Assembly (NCBI GenBank): GCA_046760155.1
Contig: JBHIDQ010000006.1
Location: 1-29,989 of the forward strand
Reading direction: 5' to 3'
Origin: JBHIDQ01 sp046760155
GTDB lineage: Bacteria > Chloroflexota > Dehalococcoidia > Dehalococcoidales > RBG-16-60-22
DNA length: 29,989 bases
Part shown: piece by piece, positions 15,999 to 24,123 of the stretch
How positions within the stretch are numbered: the stretch's first letter is position 1
Layout: the number at the start of each line of letters is the position of its first letter
Program-made: the position numbers and the translations under genes
The notes under the pieces: generated by a model
Seen by the model: only the letters and a program-made list of their open reading frames with translations
Told to the model about the DNA's origin: nothing
Databases searched by the model: none

Positions 15999-18900
15999 AT
16001 GCGAATATCAAGGATATGGGGCGCGGGTGTAGTCACGGCACTGCTGCTCTGCCTGTTCTCGTTGGCAGTTCCAGTCTCAGCTGACACGCTCTCCTGGTCA
16101 GCTGAGCCCATCCCCAGTCTAGAGGATAACGTCCTTGGCCCCGCCGGGATTGATGTCCGCGACCTGGCGGTTGCCGCCGATAGAACCACCATTTATGCGG
16201 TTCCCGGCGATAGCGTTTCCGATAACGTCATTTACCGGTCAGATGATTCCGGCATGAGCTGGGCGGCGCTGAAGGTAGCTATCGAAGCTGACCTGGTGGC
16301 AGTTGCCCCTGACGACGCGAAGACGGCGGCTATCGCCAGGGAGGATGAACCAGCCGTTTACCTTACCACCAGTGGTGGCCAAACCTGGCGTTCCTTAGGC
16401 ACAGTCAAGGACGAGGATGGCACTGTCGCCGCGGCGATCTACGATATTGCTGTTTCGGCGGCAAGTAACGGGGTATACTATGTTGCCGTCGCTGGTAAAG
16501 AGGTGGGGGAGGTGGCTAATGTGTGGTATTGCCAGACTGACTCAACCCCACCGTTCTGGAAAGAAACTAACACTTTACCCGACTTTAGCAGTGTTGATGT
16601 GATGAAGGCGGTGGCGTTTTCGCCCAATTTCCCGTTGGACAAGGTCATGGTTGCGGTCGGTGAGAGCGACGATGTGTCCGTTAACTTGGAGATTTTTAGT
16701 TTTTCTTTCCAGAAGTGGAATGCTGGCGCCGGCTTTGGCGGTTACCCGGTAACCATTATCAGTGACGACGGGATTACTGACCTTACCTCAGCTTCAATAT
16801 CCCTTGCTCCGGACTATTCAGGCAGTGATACTAATAGGCGTGTTGCCTTTGTTGGCCTGACGGTAAATGGTGATACCGCCGCCAAAGAAACCAGTGGTAT
16901 TTATCGTCTGGAAGATACCAGCCAGAAAGAGCTGAAGACTGCGGTCAACGTCCACAGCGTTGCTTTTGATGGCACCAATCTTGTCGCTGGCGCCTATGAT
17001 AGTAATACTGTCTATCACAGTGTTAATCCGCTAAGCGCAACGCCAGGGGTGAGTATTGTCTTTCCTTTTAAGAGCCCGGGCGGTGAGAACAAAGTTGTGG
17101 TTGCCTGGGCGGGCAGTAACGTGGTGGCTGGAACCTCAGGAAATGAGAGCGCCTTTGCCATCTCTAACAATGAAGGCAAGAGCTTCAACGACGTTAGTCT
17201 CATTGATACCAGGCTCTCCAGACTCAGGGATGTCGCCGTCTCGGCTGATGGCGACAGGGTCTATCTGGTAGCTGATGATGGTACTGACCTTAGCCTCTGG
17301 CGCAAGACCTCATCCTGGGCAAGGGTACTCAGCAGACAAAATACCATCAATTACATTGTCCGCCTCGCTCCTGAGGATGACGATATCGTCTATTTAGCAG
17401 AGAAAAATGCCAAAACCATTTACTGGAGCCGGGATGGTGGAGAGACAGACTGGTCAGTTCGTACCTGCAACGTCGATATTCAGGACTTGGCCATAGAAAG
17501 TACTGATGTCGCTTATGCCCTGAGTCATCAAGGCAAAGTAGCTAAGTCAACCAGTGCTGGTATTGCCTGGGGAGAAGCGAAGTCAACCAAGCTTGACGAA
17601 GATACTGGGCACATGATAATCAGCGTCAGTGAGGATAACCTGCTGGTGGGCAGTACCGATGGCTATGTGGCTTACTCCACCGATGGCAATTCATCTTGGA
17701 AGAAGATTCCCCAGGTACTCCAGAAAGGGGCGGGTAATATCCAGGTCACCGCTAGCGAAAACTTTGCCACTGATAAAACCATCTACGCTGCCAGCGATAC
17801 AACACGGCAGAACATCAAGCGATGGGAAATTGGCACCAGTAGTCACTGGGTGGACATCTTCCGGGACACTGTAGCCGGTGGTATTTATGGTCTGGTTGTG
17901 GATGGCAGTGCCCTCTATGCTCTAGAATTCAATCCCAATAAAAATCAGAGTACACTGTGGCAGTGCCTGTCGCCGACTAAGGCAACCGACGCGTCATCAA
18001 GTTGGGAATCAAGGGAGACCACGACCAGTACTGATGCCACTGATAGCCAGGTCTTTTTTAATACCACGCCTCAGGCGCTGAGAGTAAGCTCGGACGGCAA
18101 GCTGTGGGCGATTAAAACTAACGGTACCAATCGACTTTATAGCCTTATCGATATCATGACCAGACTAAAATTGGAGGCACCGGCACCAGAATTTACCAAC
18201 CCGGTAAATCCGGTAACTGGAATCGCTAATGAAGTAACTTTCAGTTGGCAACGCCTGCGAAAAGCTACTGAATATAAGCTATATCTTGCCCTTGATGAGA
18301 ATTTCACCCAGCTTGTCACCACGATAACTGAAGAGAGTGACCAGTCAACGGTGTCGGTGGCGGTTGGTCCCGACAGAGAGGGCGATGCCAAAGTTAATTT
18401 CTCGGCCGGGACTACCTACTACTGGAGAGTGAGGATAATCCAGCCTCTTTACCATCTCTATTCTGAGACGCGTAGTTTCACCGTTGAGACGCTAAAAGTG
18501 ACGCCTCCGGTGGTGATTGAACGACCTCCTCCACCGGTAATTAGTATACCGCCGCCACCAGCGCAGGAGATACCGTTTCCAGAGTTAAAACTTCCGCCGT
18601 CACCACCAGCGCCAGAGATAGTCATTCCACCAGCCCAGGCACCACCAGCCCCGATTACTCCTGGCTATGTTTGGGCAATAATCACCATCGGCGCTGTCCT
18701 AGTGCTGGCGGTGACTGTCCTGATACTCATAACTTTCGTCGATCGCTTTCTGATCTGGTGGCTGCAAAGAGCTAGATACCGATGGTCTCACTGGCGGCGC
18801 AAATGGTGTGAAGCTAAGTATTTAAAACAGACTTTGCCGACGGCTGATTCTTTGGCAGATATTGAAGCTCACCTGTCGCAGGTTACCTGGACAATGGACG

Positions 18901-19253
18901 GGCCTTTCCATCTCTTCGATGCCATCAGCTATCCGCAAACCGTTTGGGCCAGGAAAAAAGATGACTGTGACGGATTTGCCATCCTCGCTGCGGTGCTGCT
19001 GCAACAATGGGAGGCAAGTTCTCGACCGGTGTTACTTACGGCCATGCTTCGGCCGATGCGTCGTAGTCATACCGTATGTGGTTTCAACGTGCCTGGTGCC
19101 GGACTATGGTTCTTTGATAATGGCACACTGCGTCGAGGTCATTTCCGGACCTATGCTGATATTGTGGCGGAGATTAAAGGTAAGGCGAGGTTGGTTTGCT
19201 GGGACGTGGTGGACCCTAATACCCTCCAAACCATAGAATTTCATCGAGCGTGA
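15999..19253 (+). CDS. Large membrane-anchored protein: propeller-like ectodomain, Fn3-like domain, proline stalk, membrane span, transglutaminase-like domain
   Basis: The 1084-residue protein starts with a signal peptide (1-28, ending VSA-D). Residues 30-720 are beta-rich with at least five Asp-box-like repeats (SDDSGMSW, TSGGQTW, NNEGKSF, SRDGGETDW, STDGNSSW), pointing to a BNR/sortilin-like propeller. A fibronectin-III-like domain (about 725-830) has a FSWQRLRKATEYKLYLA core, and a proline-rich stalk follows (833-887). One membrane span (890-914) precedes a basic stretch (RARYRWSHWRRK), so the C-terminus should be cytoplasmic. The tail holds a transglutaminase-like triad: C990 (DDCDGFA), H1024 (SHTVCGF) and D1040 (WFFDNG). 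A signal or cell-surface role is inference; no exact homologue is recognised. It stands alone, with no clear promoter and a weak ribosome site. Confidence 0.8.
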   Translation: MRISRIWGAGVVTALLLCLFSLAVPVSADTLSWSAEPIPSLEDNVLGPAGIDVRDLAVAADRTTIYAVPGDSVSDNVIYRSDDSGMSWAALKVAIEADLVAVAPDDAKTAAIAREDEPAVYLTTSGGQTWRSLGTVKDEDGTVAAAIYDIAVSAASNGVYYVAVAGKEVGEVANVWYCQTDSTPPFWKETNTLPDFSSVDVMKAVAFSPNFPLDKVMVAVGESDDVSVNLEIFSFSFQKWNAGAGFGGYPVTIISDDGITDLTSASISLAPDYSGSDTNRRVAFVGLTVNGDTAAKETSGIYRLEDTSQKELKTAVNVHSVAFDGTNLVAGAYDSNTVYHSVNPLSATPGVSIVFPFKSPGGENKVVVAWAGSNVVAGTSGNESAFAISNNEGKSFNDVSLIDTRLSRLRDVAVSADGDRVYLVADDGTDLSLWRKTSSWARVLSRQNTINYIVRLAPEDDDIVYLAEKNAKTIYWSRDGGETDWSVRTCNVDIQDLAIESTDVAYALSHQGKVAKSTSAGIAWGEAKSTKLDEDTGHMIISVSEDNLLVGSTDGYVAYSTDGNSSWKKIPQVLQKGAGNIQVTASENFATDKTIYAASDTTRQNIKRWEIGTSSHWVDIFRDTVAGGIYGLVVDGSALYALEFNPNKNQSTLWQCLSPTKATDASSSWESRETTTSTDATDSQVFFNTTPQALRVSSDGKLWAIKTNGTNRLYSLIDIMTRLKLEAPAPEFTNPVNPVTGIANEVTFSWQRLRKATEYKLYLALDENFTQLVTTITEESDQSTVSVAVGPDREGDAKVNFSAGTTYYWRVRIIQPLYHLYSETRSFTVETLKVTPPVVIERPPPPVISIPPPPAQEIPFPELKLPPSPPAPEIVIPPAQAPPAPITPGYVWAIITIGAVLVLAVTVLILITFVDRFLIWWLQRARYRWSHWRRKWCEAKYLKQTLPTADSLADIEAHLSQVTWTMDGPFHLFDAISYPQTVWARKKDDCDGFAILAAVLLQQWEASSRPVLLTAMLRPMRRSHTVCGFNVPGAGLWFFDNGTLRRGHFRTYADIVAEIKGKARLVCWDVVDPNTLQTIEFHRA

Positions 19254-19285
19254 ATCAGTAATAAGTTTTTGTCGGATGGTATTAT

Positions 19286-20230
19286 TTAAGCTTTTTTCTG
19301 CTTTAGAGCCCGCTGGGCAGCCTTAACGATATCTGCTGCGGACATCCCATACTGGTCAAGGAGGGCATCAAAATCCCGGGACGTTTCGGCAAACTTGTCG
19401 GCAATTCCGACCATTTCAACAGGTACCGGGCATTCTCTGACTAATACTTCGGCTACAGCACTACCTAAGCCACCAATGATAGAATGTTCTTCTACCGTCA
19501 CTACCGCGCCTGTTTCTTGGGCGCATTTCCTGAGTAGAGGCACATCTAATGGTTTGACGGTGTGAATGTTTACTACCCTGGCATCGATTCCCTGAGAACT
19601 CAGGAGGTCGGCTGCTTCCAGAGACCGACTTAACATATGACCATTAGCAATTAGGGTGACATCTCTGCCATTACGCACCACCACTCCCTTGCCAATTTCA
19701 ACCTTATGGTCATCATCAAAGATGATTGGCATCTCAGCTCGGCTGATTCTCACGTATACCGGTCCCTGATGTTTTGCTACTAGTGGGATCATTTTCCTGG
19801 CTTCAATGCTATCGGCGGGAACTAAAACAACCATATTTGGCATGGCACGCATTATGGCAACGTCCATTATGGAATGATGGGTAGGGCCGTCCTTAAAATT
19901 AGACAGACCAGCGAATCCCCCAATAAGTTTGACATTGGTATTGGCGTAAGCAACACAGGTTCGAATTTGTTCCGTGGCTCTGATAAGAAGACCGGCAAAA
20001 GTGCTGGCAAAGGGAACAAATCCTCCCAAAGCAAAACCAACCGCCGCGTCTACCATTCCTGCCTCGGCAATACCGACATTAAAAAATCGTTCCGGCACTT
20101 TTTGCTCAAAAGCGGTGGTCATCACTGAAGAAGAAACATCGGCTACCAAAACTACTACGTCAGGATTAGCGACACCATAATCTGCCAAAGCTTCCCCGAA
20201 TATTTTCCGGGTTAGGTCTTTATTATCCAT
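19286..20230 (-). CDS. Transketolase, C-terminal subunit
   Basis: This 314-residue protein is the pyrimidine-binding plus C-terminal half of a split transketolase. The catalytic Glu is E56 in NVGIAEAGMVDAAVGFALGG, and FKDGPTHHSIMDVAIMRAMPNM is typical. Transketolases move two-carbon units between sugar phosphates with thiamine diphosphate. Split forms are common in archaea and anaerobic bacteria and include the apulose-4-phosphate enzyme AptAB. The start at 20230 overlaps the N-terminal subunit gene by 8 nt, so the two are coupled. It converges with the large membrane-protein gene, 32 nt away. Confidence 0.9.
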   Translation of the reverse strand: MDNKDLTRKIFGEALADYGVANPDVVVLVADVSSSVMTTAFEQKVPERFFNVGIAEAGMVDAAVGFALGGFVPFASTFAGLLIRATEQIRTCVAYANTNVKLIGGFAGLSNFKDGPTHHSIMDVAIMRAMPNMVVLVPADSIEARKMIPLVAKHQGPVYVRISRAEMPIIFDDDHKVEIGKGVVVRNGRDVTLIANGHMLSRSLEAADLLSSQGIDARVVNIHTVKPLDVPLLRKCAQETGAVVTVEEHSIIGGLGSAVAEVLVRECPVPVEMVGIADKFAETSRDFDALLDQYGMSAADIVKAAQRALKQKKA

Positions 20231-21068
20231 TTTTGCTTAACTCCTCTATTGCCTGCTTATATTCATCATCATTCGGGGCTCTGCCATGCCAGGCTGCCTT
20301 TCCTTCCATGAAGGAGACGCCTTTACCCTTTATGGTATTGGCAACAATAACCGTCGGCTTATCTTCAATTTCACGGGCCTTGTCCAGTGCCTTCAATACT
20401 TCTACCATATTATGGCCATTGATCTCGAGGACCGCCCAATTGAATGATTCCCATTTCTGTTTTATTGGTTCAAGTGGCATAATATCGTCTACTCTACCAT
20501 CCAATTGGACACCGTTATTGTCCATAATGGCGGTTAATTTGGACAGCTTATACTTCCCGGCCAGCATCGCCCCTTCCCAGAGAATACCAGATTGGCACTC
20601 ACCATCTCCGATAAGAACATAGGTGTGATAATCAAGTCCCTTTAGCTGCCCAGCCAAGCATAAACCGGCACCGATACTTATCCCATGTCCCAGACATCCG
20701 GTAGTCATTTCTACTCCCGGAGTTTTTAAGCGGTCGGGATGTCCCTGCAGACAGCTACCAATACACCCCCATGTTTTATATTCTTCAATTGGGAAAAATC
20801 CCCGCCTAGCCAGTGCCGCATAAAGAAGGGAACAGGCGTGGCCTTTACTCAGGATAAAGCGGTCTCTGTTTTCCCATTCTGGTCTATTTGGGTCAATCCG
20901 GAGCTGGTGGAAAAAAAGGGCTGACACAATCTCGGCGGGAGACAAGGAACCTCCCGGGTGTCCCTGTCCTCGACAGTGAATCAGCTCAATGACATCAATG
21001 CGGAGCTGTCTTGCCATCTGTTCTAATTCCTTGATTAACTCTGCCGGATGAGGTGTCTTGGCAACCAT
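20223..21068 (-). CDS. Transketolase, N-terminal subunit
   Basis: The 281-residue product is the thiamine-diphosphate (pyrophosphate-binding) half of a split transketolase. GQGHPGGSLSPAEIVSALFF is at 35-54, SKGHACSLLYAAL follows, and the Mg-ThDP motif GDGECQSGILWEGAMLAGKYKL...DNN runs from 154 to 185. It forms an active enzyme with the C-terminal subunit encoded just downstream. The ATG at 21068 has AAGGAGG at an unusually long 13 nt. A promoter (TTGACA/TACGAT) lies about 80 nt upstream, so the pair is its own operon separate from the amidase gene. The role could be central pentose metabolism or a special sugar pathway. Confidence 0.9.
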   Translation of the reverse strand: MVAKTPHPAELIKELEQMARQLRIDVIELIHCRGQGHPGGSLSPAEIVSALFFHQLRIDPNRPEWENRDRFILSKGHACSLLYAALARRGFFPIEEYKTWGCIGSCLQGHPDRLKTPGVEMTTGCLGHGISIGAGLCLAGQLKGLDYHTYVLIGDGECQSGILWEGAMLAGKYKLSKLTAIMDNNGVQLDGRVDDIMPLEPIKQKWESFNWAVLEINGHNMVEVLKALDKAREIEDKPTVIVANTIKGKGVSFMEGKAAWHGRAPNDDEYKQAIEELSKNG

Positions 21069-21124
21069 TTTGAAGTTTCTACCTCCTTATGGACTCAGAA
21101 GATACCTTCTCGTGAAGCAAAATC

Positions 21125-21154
21125 ATCGTATATTATTTCCAAATTTCTTGTCAA
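21125..21154 (-). promoter_or_regulatory. Promoter of the split-transketolase operon
   Basis: On the minus strand a perfect -35 TTGACA (21154-21149) is followed after 18 nt by TACGAT (21130-21125). Predicted transcription starts near 21118, giving a leader of about 50 nt. Confidence 0.5.
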
Positions 21155-21184
21155 GTTGTAAGCGGCGTGTGTGGAGTGGGATAT

Positions 21185-22156
21185 CTAGTCTGCCAAGTAT
21201 TGCTTGGGGAACTTGGCGACAACGGTGTAATTTGGGTCACAGACATTTCCGATGCGCATGGTCATTGCCTGTGAAATGACCTGAAAGGCTTCCCATTTCT
21301 CAAATCCGTAATCGTCAATCAGCCATTTGACCAGTTCAACCTGGGCAATGCGGACGCAGTCCATCAGCGGGCGGCCGCTGCCCGTGGTCATAATATGCGT
21401 CTCATCTTCCAGGCGAGGCCATTCGATGGTTTTACCTTTGATGACTTCAAGTTCAACCGTTACCTCGGCGGTGGTTTCCAGCGCCACTCCACAAATCTCA
21501 CCGTCACCTTGGGCGGCATGGACATCACCGAAAGCAAGGTAAGCACCACGCACCCAGACTGGCAAGTATAGTATGGTGCCTTCTTTCGTCTCGACGCAGT
21601 CCATGTTACCGCCGTATTCGCCGGGCGTCATTGATGTCTCAATGCGACCAAATCGAGGAGCTACCCCGATGGAACCAAGAAACGGGTGCAAGGGAATTTC
21701 AAATCGTTTCTGTTTGCTCTCTTTAAGTGTTAAAATGCCGATATTTCGCTCCAGGTCTAGTTGCCAGTCGAACTTGCTCTCTGGTACTGGTTCGTTGACC
21801 AATAGTTGCTTACCGGGTCCTTCCCCGGTGAGAGAGGCAAAATGGGCTCTATGTCTTGACCATGCGTAGTTACGGTTTAATTTAATCTTTTGGATGGTTA
21901 CCGCTAGTGTATCACCGGGCTGGGCTTCGGCAACATAGATGGGACCAACTAAAGGGTTTCGCTCGCACAAAAGGGTAACCTCACTTCGCTGTTTCTGTTC
22001 CTCGGGAATCGGTTCCATCTTTTCATTGAAACCGCCTGCGTCTCGAGTCATCGTCACGACAATGTCGCCGCTCTTGACGGTCAGGGCTGGTTCATTGGGC
22101 CCGAAAGTATAATGGTAGATACGTGGTTCAAATTTATGGGTGGCACTTTTTGCCAA
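21185..22156 (-). CDS. Acetamidase/formamidase family protein
   Basis: This 323-residue protein belongs to the FmdA/AmdA family of zinc amidases, which hydrolyse formamide, acetamide or related small amides to acid and ammonia. Family blocks include the N-terminal YHYTFGPNEPALTVKSGDIVVTMTRDAGG, the central GDVHAAQGDGEICGVALET and DCVRIAQVELVKWLIDDYGFEKWEAF. The frame starts at a TTG (22156) with GAGG 8 nt upstream; no ATG lies near. A 57-codon remnant of another gene lies just upstream on the same strand, behind an extended -10, so transcription probably starts ahead of the remnant and runs through it. Substrate is unknown. Confidence 0.87.
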   Translation of the reverse strand: MAKSATHKFEPRIYHYTFGPNEPALTVKSGDIVVTMTRDAGGFNEKMEPIPEEQKQRSEVTLLCERNPLVGPIYVAEAQPGDTLAVTIQKIKLNRNYAWSRHRAHFASLTGEGPGKQLLVNEPVPESKFDWQLDLERNIGILTLKESKQKRFEIPLHPFLGSIGVAPRFGRIETSMTPGEYGGNMDCVETKEGTILYLPVWVRGAYLAFGDVHAAQGDGEICGVALETTAEVTVELEVIKGKTIEWPRLEDETHIMTTGSGRPLMDCVRIAQVELVKWLIDDYGFEKWEAFQVISQAMTMRIGNVCDPNYTVVAKFPKQYLAD

Positions 22157-22190
22157 TTAAACTACCTCTTCTATTCTTACTGATGGGCAT

Positions 22191-22370
22191 TTATGGTATA
22201 CTCTTTACCTCTACCAAAGAGGGGTCGTGCATCGGAATCAGGATATCGGCCAATCCCTTGATGCGGAGAGTACTCTCGAAGGCGTCCACTGCCTTGGTTA
22301 GCAGGAGTGGTCTAATTCGGTATGTTTTCAAAGGTTTCTCGTCCTCCTCTCCGATATATCTCACGCCGGG
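22191..22370 (-). pseudogene. C-terminal remnant of a metallo-beta-lactamase-fold hydrolase (lactonase-like)
   Basis: On the minus strand the frame read from the stop at 22191 stays open for about 59 codons up to a stop at 22371-22373. It is clearly protein-like: VRYIGEEDEK, then KTYRIRPLLLTKAVDAFEST, then IKGLADILIPMHDPSLVEVK and SIP. The PxHDP ending after a hydrophobic strand is what closes the metal site in MBL-fold hydrolases such as AHL-lactonase-like proteins. No catalytic HxHxDH half is present upstream, so this looks like the tail of a deleted gene that once preceded the amidase. A GTG at 22364 could give a 57-residue product, but I think that unlikely. Confidence 0.5.
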
Positions 22371-22397
22371 TTAGAAGGTTCTTTGCTTTGATTAACT

Positions 22398-22406
22398 ATT
22401 ATATCA
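22398..22406 (-). promoter_or_regulatory. Extended -10 promoter for the amidase gene
   Basis: The minus strand reads TGATATAAT (22406-22398), a perfect extended -10, with no convincing -35. It lies back to back with the plus-strand promoter at 22410-22439 and would transcribe the MBL remnant and then the amidase gene. Confidence 0.45.
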
Positions 22407-22409
22407 CAA

Positions 22410-22439
22410 TTGACAGAGGGTAATTCTGGCTGATATTAT
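22410..22439 (+). promoter_or_regulatory. Promoter of the VOC gene
   Basis: TTGACA (22410-22415) and TATTAT (22434-22439) are separated by 18 nt. Transcription should start near 22446, about 23 nt before the ATG at 22469, just enough for the GGGAGG ribosome site. Confidence 0.65.
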
Positions 22440-22468
22440 CTCAGACAATGACAGATTGGGAGGCAAGA

Positions 22469-22918
22469 ATGATAAAGAGTATCCAGCATTTCGGCATTAC
22501 GGTGAGTAACCTTGACGAGGCCCTCCACTTCTTCTGTGACCTTCTGGGTTTGGAGGCACTACCCTTCCGGGAGGCAAGTGGTGAGCGAGTGGAGACAATC
22601 TTGGGAATACCAGGTGTCTCACTGCGGCTCTCTGGGGCAAAAACCCCGGATAATAACAATATTGAATTAATTGAATACCTTGCGCAGGGGGGTGAAAGAA
22701 TTGACCTCAAGACAGGTAACCCCGGTGTTTCGCATATTTCTTTTGTGGTGGACGATATTCAAAAGATGTACGATGACCTTACTGCCAGGGGGGTAAAGTT
22801 TATCAGTCCGCCCTATTGGGGAGGCAAGAGTATTGCTGGCATGGGTTGGGGCGTTTGTTTTCTCAAGGGACCAGATGGAATCCCCATAGAATTAATGCAA
22901 GCGCCGAAAGACACATAA
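22469..22918 (+). CDS. VOC (glyoxalase/methylmalonyl-CoA epimerase-like) protein
   Basis: The 149-residue protein is a single vicinal-oxygen-chelate chain with two beta-alpha-beta-beta-beta modules. The expected metal ligands are visible: H7 (IQHFGITVSNLDEA), E66 or E69 (NIELIEYL), H89 (GVSHISFVVDD) and E141 (IPIELMQ). The order resembles methylmalonyl-CoA epimerase and glyoxalase I, but the substrate cannot be assigned. I start it at 22469 because GGGAGG lies 5 nt upstream; an ATG at 22448 would fall almost on the predicted transcription start. It is monocistronic and converges with the next gene. Confidence 0.85.
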   Translation: MIKSIQHFGITVSNLDEALHFFCDLLGLEALPFREASGERVETILGIPGVSLRLSGAKTPDNNNIELIEYLAQGGERIDLKTGNPGVSHISFVVDDIQKMYDDLTARGVKFISPPYWGGKSIAGMGWGVCFLKGPDGIPIELMQAPKDT

Positions 22919-22949
22919 CCGTGCCTAATAACGGGCTTCACAGGCTAGA

Positions 22950-23795
22950 TTAATTAGCACTGGTGGCCTGGGTAATTGCCCTGACGCTTTTCTGAATGTT
23001 CTCGATTTGGAAAATCTTTTTCCAGTCAGGTTGGAAAATCTCCTTTTTGGCCTGACTGGCCGCTAATTTAGCGCCATCAGAGACGGGGGCACCAGCGAAG
23101 TCAAAGACAATGGCCACTGTCGTGCGAATATGACCCAGTAAAAAGTCACGAACCACCTGCTCTGGAAGGCCCATTTGGATGACTTCCTCCATCGCTTCAC
23201 GGATAACGATGAAACAGGTTAAAGCTAAAGTTTCAACCAGAGCTGGTTCCAGAATGGCCATCTGTTCGGTGGTAACGCGATACGCGCTCGTCACCGGGGC
23301 AAAGATAATTCGGGCAATCGCTTCTCCCTTGGCATAATCTTCTTCAGGACCCTGATGCAAAGAACAGACGATGTTCTGTTTGGCCTTAACGCCGCCGAGC
23401 CAATCACGCTGGGCTTCGAGGTCAGTTTCTTCACCAAACATGGGTGGGTGGCAGGGATGAGAAATGAAGTAGGTGATATCTTTGCGTTCTGGCAACACAC
23501 CGGCGTACCCCGCGGCTGGGTCAAGACCTATGACCATGGTGCCACTCTTGAGCTTGGGCACAATTTCGGCACAAATCTTACCAATGAGCGCATCGGGCAC
23601 CGCCAGGATAACCGCATCAGCTTGCTTCATGGCTTCGTCCTGGGGTGTTACCGGTACCCCAAGCTCAGCCAGGCTGGTCTTTCCAGCTTCGCTAATCTCA
23701 ACATAAAGTGTAGTATAGTCAGGATTGTCCTTGATATTCCTGGCGATGCGTAGGCCCATTTTACCACCGGCACCCATTAAGGCTATGGTACTCAT
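22950..23795 (-). CDS. NAD(P)-binding dehydrogenase with phosphogluconate dehydrogenase C-terminal-like domain (ApnO-like)
   Basis: From the ATG at 23795 (281 aa, GGGAG 9 nt upstream) the protein begins STIALMGAGGKMGLRIARNI, a Rossmann GxGGxMG motif, with VEISEAG at the end of beta-2, as in beta-hydroxyacid dehydrogenases. The helical C-terminal half (HPPMFGEE, TEQMAILEPALVETLALTCFIVIREAMEE) resembles the PGDH_C family, which includes D-apionate oxidoisomerase ApnO. The upstream frame to 23840 is Lys/Arg-rich and covers the ribosome site, so it is not coding. The nearby split transketolase fits a branched-sugar acid pathway, but no kinase or aldolase is present, so the substrate is open. Confidence 0.78.
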   Translation of the reverse strand: MSTIALMGAGGKMGLRIARNIKDNPDYTTLYVEISEAGKTSLAELGVPVTPQDEAMKQADAVILAVPDALIGKICAEIVPKLKSGTMVIGLDPAAGYAGVLPERKDITYFISHPCHPPMFGEETDLEAQRDWLGGVKAKQNIVCSLHQGPEEDYAKGEAIARIIFAPVTSAYRVTTEQMAILEPALVETLALTCFIVIREAMEEVIQMGLPEQVVRDFLLGHIRTTVAIVFDFAGAPVSDGAKLAASQAKKEIFQPDWKKIFQIENIQKSVRAITQATSAN

Positions 23796-23828
23796 TTTCT
23801 TTCTCCCTTTCTCTTTAGTACGTATTAA

Positions 23829-23840
23829 GTGAAATTTCAC
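23829..23840. promoter_or_regulatory. Perfect 12-bp palindrome, operator candidate
   Basis: GTGAAATTTCAC is its own reverse complement. It lies in the spacer of a possible second promoter (minus-strand TTGACA at 23853-23848), about 34 nt upstream of the dehydrogenase start codon, where a repressor would block transcription. Confidence 0.4.
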
Positions 23841-23858
23841 GACCGAATGTCAAGTGTA

Positions 23859-23887
23859 ATGGTAAATACTTTACTACTAGTTGTCAA
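23859..23887 (-). promoter_or_regulatory. Promoter of the ApnO-like dehydrogenase gene
   Basis: Minus-strand TTGACA (23887-23882) and TACCAT (23864-23859) are 17 nt apart. A second TTGACA at 23853-23848 has only a weak -10 (TTAATA, 19-nt spacer) that adjoins the palindrome at 23829-23840. Confidence 0.45.
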
Positions 23888-23907
23888 TTTTCTTTACCCA
23901 CTGGTGA

Positions 23908-23934
23908 TAGTGGGGGTTGGATTCGAGCCAACGA
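23908..23934 (-). repeat. Degenerate tRNA 3'-end-like fragment A
   Basis: On the minus strand the segment reads as a T-arm with a perfect GTTGG/CCAAC stem and a CTCGAAT loop, followed by an acceptor-like CCCCACT and A. No D-arm or anticodon arm can be folded upstream. It matches fragment B at 25202-25228, in the same orientation, in about 20 of 27 positions. The rest of the gap 23796-24123 holds promoters, a palindrome and a tiny reading frame, but no gene. Confidence 0.45.
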
Positions 23935-24032
23935 GCGCCGGCGATATTGACAAGCCGAGCAATATAAAGTTAGATTATAGTTCAAACATCTAGAATACAT
24001 GTTGAAGGGGAAATCACGTTAAGGAGGTAGAG

Positions 24033-24053
24033 TTGAAGATGTTCAGTATATAA
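24033..24053 (+). other. Six-codon reading frame with strong ribosome site upstream of the M29 gene
   Basis: AAGGAGG (24021-24027) precedes TTG-AAG-ATG-TTC-AGT-ATA-TAA. It is either a leader peptide or the start of a lost gene. It ends 70 nt before the M29 start. Confidence 0.25.
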
Positions 24054-24123
24054 ATGTTTTTATGGTTGCATTCATGAAATTAGACGAGCAATCGTTATCA
24101 AGTTCTTTAGGGAGGTAAAAATC

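Noticed and set aside
22123..22374. Plus-strand frame of 83 codons across the MBL remnant
   Set aside because: The minus-strand frame in the same place reads as a real protein tail; the plus frame has no family features.
23908..23980. A complete tRNA on the minus strand
   Set aside because: Only the T-arm and acceptor-like 3' end can be drawn; no anticodon or D-arm pairs, and no CCA directly follows the discriminator.
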